Origin: Bacteroidaceae bacterium
GTDB lineage: Bacteria; Bacteroidota; Bacteroidia; Bacteroidales; Bacteroidaceae
Assembly: GCA_023227685.1 (NCBI GenBank)
Contig: JALNVG010000167.1
Span: forward strand, 1-5,553
Direction of reading: 5' to 3'
DNA: 5,553 nt
This document shows, piece by piece, positions 1-5,341 of the stretch. The notes beneath the pieces were generated by a model that saw nothing but the letters and a program-made list of their open reading frames with translations, made no database searches and was not told the origin of the DNA. Made by a program: the position numbers and the translations under genes. Positions within the stretch are counted from its first letter, which is position 1. Each line of letters opens with the position of its first letter.

Positions 1-87
1 AGCATTAACATTACCGAATTTCAAAGTTTGGGCGAATACTCCCAGTGGAAGTATAGCCATGAAAAAAAATGCGATTTTCTTTAGCAT
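1..87 (-). CDS. skp: Second Skp/OmpH periplasmic chaperone, N-terminal 29 codons only
   Basis: The gene starts with ATG at base 87 and runs off the left edge without a stop, so only 29 residues are visible. They form a signal peptide: a basic start (MLKK), a hydrophobic core (IAFFFMAILPLGV) and a likely cleavage after VFA, at residue 19. The mature protein begins QTLKFGNVNA, which resembles the first strand of Skp/OmpH proteins (compare KFALID in the neighbouring gene). It lies 60 bp downstream of a complete skp gene on the same strand. An alternative ATG at residue 10 would remove the basic region of the signal peptide, so base 87 is preferred. Skp proteins form trimeric periplasmic chaperones that hold unfolded outer-membrane proteins. 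The family call rests on a short fragment plus context; export is clearer than identity. Confidence 0.8.
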   Translation of the reverse strand, partial: MLKKIAFFFMAILPLGVFAQTLKFGNVNA

Positions 88-108
88 AATTCTATTGATT
101 TATTATTG

Positions 109-147
109 ATGATTAATTTTTATATTTTAGTTTGCAAATGTAATCAT
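109..147. repeat. 7-bp inverted repeat filling the gap between the two skp genes
   Basis: ATGATTA at 109-115 and TAATCAT at 141-147 are exact reverse complements, separated by 25 bases. The interval between the arms contains a perfect 8-bp palindrome, TTTGCAAA, at 131-138. Both the right arm and the palindrome overlap the candidate -7 element at 135-142. The arms are AT-only apart from one G/C pair, so an RNA hairpin with this large loop would be weak, and no T-run follows. It may be a protein-binding site around the promoter, or a chance feature of AT-rich DNA. Confidence 0.3.
135..142 (-). promoter_or_regulatory. Candidate Bacteroidetes -7 element for the second skp gene
   Basis: Read on the minus strand these bases are TACATTTG, an exact match to the Bacteroidetes -7 consensus TAnnTTTG used by the primary sigma factor of this phylum. 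It lies 47 bp upstream of the second skp start, in the 60-bp gap after the first. No good -33 TTTG was found about 19-21 bp upstream; the nearest bases read TTAG. It could give the second gene extra transcription beyond read-through from the upstream genes. The motif is short, so a chance match is possible. Confidence 0.35.
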
Positions 148-663
148 TTATTTTGAGTATCCTAATTTGTCGAGTATTTGATTGCTAATATCTATGTTTG
201 GAGATGCAAAAATAATGCTTGAAGCTGAGGCTCTATCACATACTACGTCATAACCTGATCTTTCGGATATAGCTTTTACTGCATCATATATTTTGTCTTG
301 TATCGGTTTCATTAGATTAGTTCTCATTTTTGTAAGTTCTCCTTCTTGCCCAAAATAATTTCGTTTCAATTCGGCTGCTGATTTTTCCTTTTCTACTATA
401 GCATTTTCTTTTTGAGTCTTTTCGGCTGAAGAAAGCCGAATAGAATTTGTCTGGTAATCTTTATACATATTTTTGGCTTCATTAGAGATAGCCTCAATTT
501 GATCTTGATATTTTTGAGTTGCCTTTTGCAGCTGATCATTTGCGTCATTATAGGCAGGAATATTTTTTAAAATATAGTCCATGTCAATCAGTGCAAATTT
601 TTGTGCATTAATAGTTGTACATAATGTAAACAACAGAATAGCTGACAAAAAATACTTTTTCAT
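148..663 (-). CDS. skp: Skp/OmpH-family periplasmic chaperone
   Basis: This 171-residue protein has the usual length for Skp/OmpH. Residues 1-20 are a signal peptide (MKKYF, hydrophobic core, cleavage after INA). The mature protein starts QKFALIDMDYIL, the short strand typical of the family. A long charged, helix-forming stretch at about 38-115 is the coiled-coil tentacle of the Skp trimer. The C-terminal part at about 116-171 (LMKPIQDKIYDAVKAI, then YDVVCDR and ASPNIDIS) completes the trimerisation body. By family knowledge it binds unfolded outer-membrane proteins leaving the Sec channel, prevents aggregation and delivers them to the BAM complex. That fits its place 23 bp after bamA. Cys15 is not in a proper lipobox (FTLC), so a soluble protein is expected rather than a lipoprotein. 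A second, apparently related gene follows directly. The start has no Shine-Dalgarno sequence but an A-rich leader. Confidence 0.93.
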   Translation of the reverse strand: MKKYFLSAILLFTLCTTINAQKFALIDMDYILKNIPAYNDANDQLQKATQKYQDQIEAISNEAKNMYKDYQTNSIRLSSAEKTQKENAIVEKEKSAAELKRNYFGQEGELTKMRTNLMKPIQDKIYDAVKAISERSGYDVVCDRASASSIIFASPNIDISNQILDKLGYSK

Positions 664-686
664 GATCTTTTAATTTAAATTATGCA

Positions 687-3308
687 TTAAAATTCTTGTC
701 CCAGAATAAAGTGGAATTGACTTCCGCCATATTGTTTAGAACCAAATACCTTATCGAAACCATAACCCCAATCGATGCCCATCATTCCGACCATAGGCAA
801 GAATATCCTGACTCCGAATCCGGCAGAACGTTTTAAATCGAAAGGATTGAAATTTTTTATATTATTCCATGCATTACCCCCTTCAACAAATCCCAAAACA
901 TAAATGTTTGTACTTGTTTCGAGCATTAACGGGTATCTTAACTCCAAGCCAAGACGTGCATAAGCGTATCCTTCCGAGCCATAAGGGGTTAATGAACTAT
1001 TCTCATATCCACGCAATGCTACGCTTTCTGTGGCGTAACTTGAATAGCCTGTCATTCCATCACCTCCTACATCAAATGTGCCGAATGGTGATTTTTTGTA
1101 TTTATTATAGCTACCCAATAACCCACATTCTGCACGTGACATCAATACTAAACATTTAGGGTGGGTCACAGGGTTCATTAATGGAGTATAGGCTTTAACT
1201 CTAAACTTCCATTTGTGATATTCAATCCATCTATGCAATTTGTTTTCATTGGTTTGTGTTATTGTTCCGTCAGCCTTATAATAGCTTTTGTAGTCTACAC
1301 CATCAAACAATGAATAAGGAGGTGTTGCATGTACCGACAAAGTAATCTCCGAACCTTGACGTGGAAATATAGGATTATCGCTTGAGTTACGGCTTAATGT
1401 CAAGCCTAAGCTAATATCGTTACAATTACCGTTTGTTACAGGAAAGTATTGCCAATCTTTTAGCATGTACCTTTGTATAGATGTTTCAGCGGTTAGTGTG
1501 CAATAGTCGTCAGGCCATTTTAAACGCTTTCCCCAACCAGCTGAAATTCCAAACATTTGCAACCATTTGTTTGCATTACGCATGTTTGAGTAATTATAAT
1601 TTGTGCCATATCCGTATATGCTGTTATAGTAATTGTTCGTGTAGCTTTGATTGTAGTAGCTACTGCTTATATCTGTCTGTTTAGAGTAAAAAGCCGATAG
1701 AGAGAATGAGTTCGGTCGTTTGCCTCCAAACCAAGGATCGAAGAACGAAACACTATATGACTGATAGTATTTGGCATTTGTTTGTCCACTAAGAGTTAGT
1801 GTTTGACCATCGCCTTGTGGAAGTATGCCACGATAATTCTTTCCCGGATGTAATAAATTGGCCATGGAAAAGTTAGTGAATTTCAAGCTTAATTTTCCTA
1901 TTACACCGGTTTGTCCCCAACCGGCAGAGAACTCAACTTGGTCGTTGGCCTTAGAAGTCAAAGGTAAGCCGATGTCGACTGTTCCGTTTGTTGGATCCGG
2001 CTTGATATCCGGTTGAAGCTTCTCGGGGTCAAAGAATCCCATCTGACCGATTTCGCGTAAAGAGCGCATTAAATCTTCTTTACTGAATAATTGTCCGGGA
2101 CGGATTCGTAGTTCACGTCGAACTACATTTTCATATACCCGATCATTTCCACTAATTGATATTTTGTTGATGGAAGCTTGTCTGCCTTCGTAGATTCTCA
2201 TCTCAAGGTCAATGGAATCGCCTACTACATTTACTTCTACGGGTTCCAGATTGTAGAATAAGTAGCCGTTATTGTAGTATAGATTTCCAATAGCATCATC
2301 ATCGGTTGAAGTACGTTCGGTAAGTTTCTTTTGGTTATAAACATCGCCTTTATTCATGCGAAGAAGGAAGTTCAATTGTTCGGAAGAATATAATGTATTA
2401 CCTACCCAGGTAATATTACGCAAATAATATTTTTGTCCTTCGCTAATTTGGATAGATATATTGACCGTTTTTTTGTCATGCTGATAAACGCTGTCTTTTA
2501 CTATCATGGCATCACGATAGCCAAGTTCATTATATTTATCTATAATGTTTTGCTTGTCGGCTTCGTAATTTTTATTGATGAATTTTTTTGTTTTAAAGAA
2601 ATTGATTAGTTTACCTTTTTCGTTGGTTTTCTTCATCAAATGTTTCAATTTTGATGTTTTGATGGCTTTGTTGCCTATAAAAGTAATTCTATGAACTTTA
2701 ACTTTAATTTTTTTGTCTATATCAATATTTACAATTTCTTGTTCGTTGTTTTTCGGATCATCTTGTTGATTGATAATGACGTCTGCATTTTTGAACCCCT
2801 TTTCATCAAAATAACGTTTGATAAGGATCTTTGCGCGGTCTACCGTATTTGGCGTTATTTGCATGCCCTTAGCCATGCCCAATCTAGCCTCAAGGTCTTT
2901 TTGCTCCGATTTTTTTATGCCGTTATAATGTATTTCTGAAATGCGCGGACGTTGTTTAAGCCATATTTTTAACCAGATTTCGCCATCTTTTATTTTTTCT
3001 GCGGTAATTTTTACGTCAGAAAACAAGCCATGGCGCCAATAACGTTTTAGCGCATTGGTAATATCATCACCGGGCACGGTAATTGTTTGTCCAACGGTTA
3101 AGCCCGACAAGCCGATAAGCACATAATCTTCATAGTTTTTGATGCCTTCAACCTTGATGTCTGCTATTTTGTATTTTTTTGCAGTGCCAGAATACAAAAT
3201 AACAGGTTTTGAACTTGCGTCCGTGTTAGTATTTTGCGCTTTGCCTGTTAATGCAAAGTTAAACAAACAGATAAGCGTTGCTAATAAAAAGGATATACGA
3301 TATTGCAT
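687..3308 (-). CDS. bamA: Outer-membrane protein assembly factor BamA (Omp85 family)
   Basis: This 873-residue protein is the core of the BAM complex, which folds and inserts beta-barrel proteins into the outer membrane. Residues 1-24 are a signal peptide (cleavage near GKA or AQ). Five POTRA domains follow, at about 46-122, 123-203, 204-293, 294-379 and 380-455; their first strands are recognisable (IADIKVEGI, ISEIHYNGI, VHRITFIGN, LRNITWVGN, INKISISGN). The 16-strand barrel spans about 456-873. It contains SFFDPWFGG (521-529), NPIFPRQGS (645-653), the loop-6 motif LRGYE (765-769, equivalent to VRGF in E. coli) and FVEGGNAW (807-814). It ends in FHFILGQEF with a terminal Phe, the normal beta-signal. 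At 873 residues it is longer than the E. coli protein (about 810), partly through a Lys-rich POTRA 3 and a Tyr/Asn-rich segment at 551-577. It lies 18 bp after uppS and 23 bp before skp, so co-transcription is likely. No partner Bam lipoprotein is in the window. Confidence 0.97.
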   Translation of the reverse strand: MQYRISFLLATLICLFNFALTGKAQNTNTDASSKPVILYSGTAKKYKIADIKVEGIKNYEDYVLIGLSGLTVGQTITVPGDDITNALKRYWRHGLFSDVKITAEKIKDGEIWLKIWLKQRPRISEIHYNGIKKSEQKDLEARLGMAKGMQITPNTVDRAKILIKRYFDEKGFKNADVIINQQDDPKNNEQEIVNIDIDKKIKVKVHRITFIGNKAIKTSKLKHLMKKTNEKGKLINFFKTKKFINKNYEADKQNIIDKYNELGYRDAMIVKDSVYQHDKKTVNISIQISEGQKYYLRNITWVGNTLYSSEQLNFLLRMNKGDVYNQKKLTERTSTDDDAIGNLYYNNGYLFYNLEPVEVNVVGDSIDLEMRIYEGRQASINKISISGNDRVYENVVRRELRIRPGQLFSKEDLMRSLREIGQMGFFDPEKLQPDIKPDPTNGTVDIGLPLTSKANDQVEFSAGWGQTGVIGKLSLKFTNFSMANLLHPGKNYRGILPQGDGQTLTLSGQTNAKYYQSYSVSFFDPWFGGKRPNSFSLSAFYSKQTDISSSYYNQSYTNNYYNSIYGYGTNYNYSNMRNANKWLQMFGISAGWGKRLKWPDDYCTLTAETSIQRYMLKDWQYFPVTNGNCNDISLGLTLSRNSSDNPIFPRQGSEITLSVHATPPYSLFDGVDYKSYYKADGTITQTNENKLHRWIEYHKWKFRVKAYTPLMNPVTHPKCLVLMSRAECGLLGSYNKYKKSPFGTFDVGGDGMTGYSSYATESVALRGYENSSLTPYGSEGYAYARLGLELRYPLMLETSTNIYVLGFVEGGNAWNNIKNFNPFDLKRSAGFGVRIFLPMVGMMGIDWGYGFDKVFGSKQYGGSQFHFILGQEF

Positions 3309-3326
3309 TTATATTATTATTACGTA

Positions 3327-4061
3327 TTAATGAATTTGTTCGCTTGTCTTGCCAAATCTTCGTTCTCTACTTTGATATTCGTAGACGGCTTTTTCCAGTT
3401 CTTCTTTTTTGAAGTCCGGCCAATAGGTGTCACAGAAATATAATTCGGTGTATGCACTTTGCCATAAGAGATAATTGCTTAATCTGATTTCACCACCGGT
3501 GCGTATGAGCAGGTCGGGATCGGGCATAAAGTTTGTATTAAGGTGTGCCGAGATACATTCTTTTGTTATCTGTTCGGGCTTTAGTTTGCCCTGCACTACT
3601 TCATTAGCTATGTCTTTCATGGCCTTTGTCAACTCCCAGCGCGAAGAATAGCTGATGGCAAGAACTAAATACATCCCCGTGTTTTTAGAAGTATGCTCGA
3701 CGCAGTCATAAAGCCTATCCTGTATTTTTTTTGCCAATTTATTAATATCGCCAATCAGCCGTAATCTGATATTGTTTTTTATGAGAGTATCTTCTTCAAT
3801 AGAGTTGAAAAACAAATTCATTAAATCAGATACCTCATCCGATGGGCGATTCCAATTCTCTGTTGAGAAAGTATATAACGTTAAATATTTGATGCCCATC
3901 TTTGCTGCCTCTTTAGCAACGATATGAACGGTATCAGCACCGGCTTGATGACCGTAGGTACGTTCCTTGCCTTTTTGCTTAGCCCATCTTCCGTTTCCGT
4001 CCATAATTATGGCGACGTGTTTCGGTATCTTATTATAGTTTATTTCTTTTTTTAACGACAT
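3327..4061 (-). CDS. uppS: Undecaprenyl diphosphate synthase (cis-prenyltransferase)
   Basis: UppS adds eight isopentenyl diphosphate units in cis configuration to farnesyl diphosphate. The product, C55 undecaprenyl diphosphate, becomes the lipid carrier for peptidoglycan, O-antigen and capsule. The 244 residues cover the whole family. HVAIIMDGNGRWA at 15-27 holds the Mg-binding Asp21; YGHQAG (36-41) and FSTENWNRP (65-73) follow. DLLIRTGGEIRLSN (183-196) supplies the diphosphate-binding Arg187 and Arg193, and Glu206 matches E. coli Glu213. WPDF (214-217) and the basic end YQSRERRFG are also normal. The motif usually written NYGGR is SYSSR (137-141) here, a variant I associate with Bacteroidetes. 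All key residues are present, so it should be active. The start at 4061 puts DGNGRWA at the expected distance from the N-terminus. The gene opens the envelope block, after a 171-bp gap with a candidate promoter and leader hairpin. Confidence 0.97.
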   Translation of the reverse strand: MSLKKEINYNKIPKHVAIIMDGNGRWAKQKGKERTYGHQAGADTVHIVAKEAAKMGIKYLTLYTFSTENWNRPSDEVSDLMNLFFNSIEEDTLIKNNIRLRLIGDINKLAKKIQDRLYDCVEHTSKNTGMYLVLAISYSSRWELTKAMKDIANEVVQGKLKPEQITKECISAHLNTNFMPDPDLLIRTGGEIRLSNYLLWQSAYTELYFCDTYWPDFKKEELEKAVYEYQSRERRFGKTSEQIH

Positions 4062-4090
4062 TTTGTTTTTAATCCACTGTCATTGATAAT

Positions 4091-4120
4091 AGTCTTCTTG
4101 ATTTTCGTATAAGAAAGACT
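4091..4120 (-). promoter_or_regulatory. Bulged inverted repeat, possible leader-RNA hairpin before uppS
   Basis: On the minus strand AGTCTTTCTT (4120-4111) can pair with AAGAAGACT (4099-4091). This gives 6 bp, a one-base bulge and 3 bp more, closing an 11-base loop. The structure lies about 30 bases before the uppS start codon and inside the RNA made from the candidate promoter at 4135-4142. No T-run follows, so it is not a typical intrinsic terminator for ribD. It may affect RNA stability or translation, or serve as a protein site. Its function is unknown and the structure was found only by eye. Confidence 0.35.
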
Positions 4121-4134
4121 TTCTATTTAGAATG

Positions 4135-4142
4135 CAAAAATA
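4135..4142 (-). promoter_or_regulatory. Candidate Bacteroidetes -7 element for the uppS-bamA-skp genes
   Basis: On the minus strand the bases read TATTTTTG, an exact match to TAnnTTTG, and this is the only such match on that strand in the 171-bp gap between ribD and uppS. Transcription would begin near 4128, giving a leader of about 65 bases. A proper -33 TTTG is missing at the ideal distance. Very AT-rich DNA farther upstream (4176-4200, including the inverted repeat AATATT-TATAT-AATATT at 4176-4192) could help polymerase binding. The rest of the gap (4143-4232) shows no gene, no strong terminator and no clear remnant of a gene. Confidence 0.45.
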
Positions 4143-4232
4143 GAAACATTTTTTCCTAAATTGTGCATTGAAGAGAATATTTATATAATATTATAGATAT
4201 TAAAGTAGTTTCTGTAACTGATTATTCTTTTT

Positions 4233-5285
4233 TTATATACATTTTTGCTTTATTTTTTGTTTAAAATGCCAGATCGTTCTATCAAAATGTTGTTCGGTTG
4301 AATAATTTTTTTCTTGACTTATATCAGGTGCCTTGACTCCATTTTGTAAAGCCAACTTACTTTTTTCAATAAAAATTTCGTCCCAATAGCCTGCATCGAT
4401 AAATGATTGTAACAATTTGCTCCCACCTTCGACTAATAAAGATTGCAAATTTCTGATTTGTAACTGTTTTAGTACTTCGGGCAGAATATTGCGGTCATAA
4501 TCAATAGAAATATATGATACATTATTTTTATTCTCATGTTTTTTGGCCGTAAATACTAAAGTAGATACTTGTCCATCAAAGAGATTCAAAGAATCGGGTA
4601 GTGACAAATCCTTGTCCAGTACAATTCTTGAAGGATTTTTCCCGTACCAATTGCGTACAGTCAGCGAAGGATTGTCAAGCAATGCTGTGTGTGTGCCAAC
4701 CATTATTGCATCTGATTCGGCTCGTCTTTTGTGAACGAGCATCGAAGTGAGTGGACTGGATAAGACTACAGGGTTCCCGTCTTTTCTGTCGATATCAATA
4801 TATCCGTCAATTGATTCGGCCCATTTCAAGGTGATATACGGTCTTTTTTTTGTATTGAAAGTAATGAATTTCCGGTTTAATTGGAGACATTCCTTTTCGA
4901 GTACGCCTACGATCACTTCACGTCCGGCATCTTGTAATTTTTTGATGCCTTGTCCTGCAACCTTAGCAAAGGGGTCTATGCATCCGATGACGATTTTTGG
5001 AATTTGTTTCTCAATGATTAAATCGGCACATGGAGGTGTTTTTCCATAATGCGAACAAGGTTCCAGACTGACATAAATTGTAGATTCTTTTAATAAATCC
5101 TTTTCTTTCACCGAACGGATGGCGTTTACTTCAGCATGTTCATGACCGCAAACGATATGATAACCCTCCCCGATAATTTTTTCGTTGTGCACGATTACTG
5201 CACCAACCATTGGGTTTGGTGAAACAGTGCATCTGCCGTTTCGGGCTAATTCAATGCAACGTTTCATGTATTTTTCATCATCCAT
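4233..5285 (-). CDS. ribD: Bifunctional riboflavin biosynthesis deaminase/reductase RibD
   Basis: RibD performs the second and third steps of riboflavin synthesis in the cytoplasm. It deaminates the 2,5-diaminopyrimidinone phosphate made by GTP cyclohydrolase II, then reduces the ribose with NADPH to the ribityl form. The 350 residues match the usual length. The deaminase domain (about 1-145) has NPMVGAV (24-30), the zinc ligand His50 and catalytic Glu52 in HAE, and zinc ligands Cys77 and Cys86 in EPCSHYGKTPPC. DPFAKVAGQG (104-113) follows. The reductase domain (about 148-345) has PYITLKWAESIDGYI, DNPSLTVR (204-211) and LLVEGG (283-288). Both active sites look complete. The start at 5285 gives the usual short lead into YMKRCIELA. 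It is divergent from prmC, and no other rib gene is in the window. The 56-bp upstream gap is too short for an FMN riboswitch. The C-terminus is Lys-rich (FKQKIKQKCI). Confidence 0.97.
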   Translation of the reverse strand: MDDEKYMKRCIELARNGRCTVSPNPMVGAVIVHNEKIIGEGYHIVCGHEHAEVNAIRSVKEKDLLKESTIYVSLEPCSHYGKTPPCADLIIEKQIPKIVIGCIDPFAKVAGQGIKKLQDAGREVIVGVLEKECLQLNRKFITFNTKKRPYITLKWAESIDGYIDIDRKDGNPVVLSSPLTSMLVHKRRAESDAIMVGTHTALLDNPSLTVRNWYGKNPSRIVLDKDLSLPDSLNLFDGQVSTLVFTAKKHENKNNVSYISIDYDRNILPEVLKQLQIRNLQSLLVEGGSKLLQSFIDAGYWDEIFIEKSKLALQNGVKAPDISQEKNYSTEQHFDRTIWHFKQKIKQKCI

Positions 5286-5288
5286 TTT

Positions 5289-5296
5289 TATCTTTG
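5289..5296 (+). promoter_or_regulatory. Candidate upstream -7 element for prmC
   Basis: TATCTTTG matches TAnnTTTG exactly and points toward prmC, with its G 45 bp before the start codon. No convincing -33 element precedes it, since the region upstream is the beginning of ribD. It is one of two exact matches in this 56-bp gap; the downstream copy at 5309-5316 is equally good. Confidence 0.3.
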
Positions 5297-5308
5297 CTAT
5301 TTTATGTT

Positions 5309-5316
5309 TATTTTTG
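5309..5316 (+). promoter_or_regulatory. Candidate downstream -7 element for prmC
   Basis: TATTTTTG matches TAnnTTTG exactly and would start transcription near 5322, leaving a leader of about 20 bases before the prmC ATG. The -33 region about 20 bp upstream is a T-run (5285-5289), a partial match to TTTG. No equally good element was found for ribD on the minus strand in the same gap. ribD transcription therefore probably uses a degenerate promoter overlapping this one. Confidence 0.4.
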
Positions 5317-5341
5317 CAACTCCATTAATTAATAATAATTC

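Noticed and set aside
610..630. Lipobox in the first Skp protein at Cys15
   Set aside because: The bases before the cysteine encode FTL, not the required small residues. A normal signal peptidase I site (INA) follows five residues later.
869..1159. Plus-strand open frame of 96 codons
   Set aside because: It lies wholly inside bamA on the other strand, shows no recognisable motif, and its composition follows from the reverse complement of barrel codons.
1481..1684. Plus-strand open frame of 67 codons rich in Cys and Tyr
   Set aside because: It is the antisense of the Tyr/Asn-rich barrel segment of bamA. Its odd composition comes from that repeat-like region.
2691..2939. Plus-strand open frame of 82 codons resembling a membrane protein
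   Set aside because: Its hydrophobic character comes from reading Lys/Asn-rich POTRA codons in antisense. It lies inside bamA.
3139..3330. Plus-strand open frame of 63 codons reaching into the bamA-uppS gap
   Set aside because: It is antisense to the bamA start, has no family resemblance, and no promoter is visible.
4176..4192. Inverted repeat AATATT-TATAT-AATATT as a terminator for ribD
   Set aside because: The stem has only A-T pairs and no following T-run, so it would be too weak. It is better read as AT-rich promoter-upstream DNA.
4207..4219. AGTT-TCTGT-AACT as a hairpin just after ribD
   Set aside because: The stem is only 4 bp and nothing supports it further.
4543..5049. Two plus-strand open frames (4543-4734 and 4747-5049)
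   Set aside because: Both lie inside ribD, which has complete active-site motifs on the minus strand.
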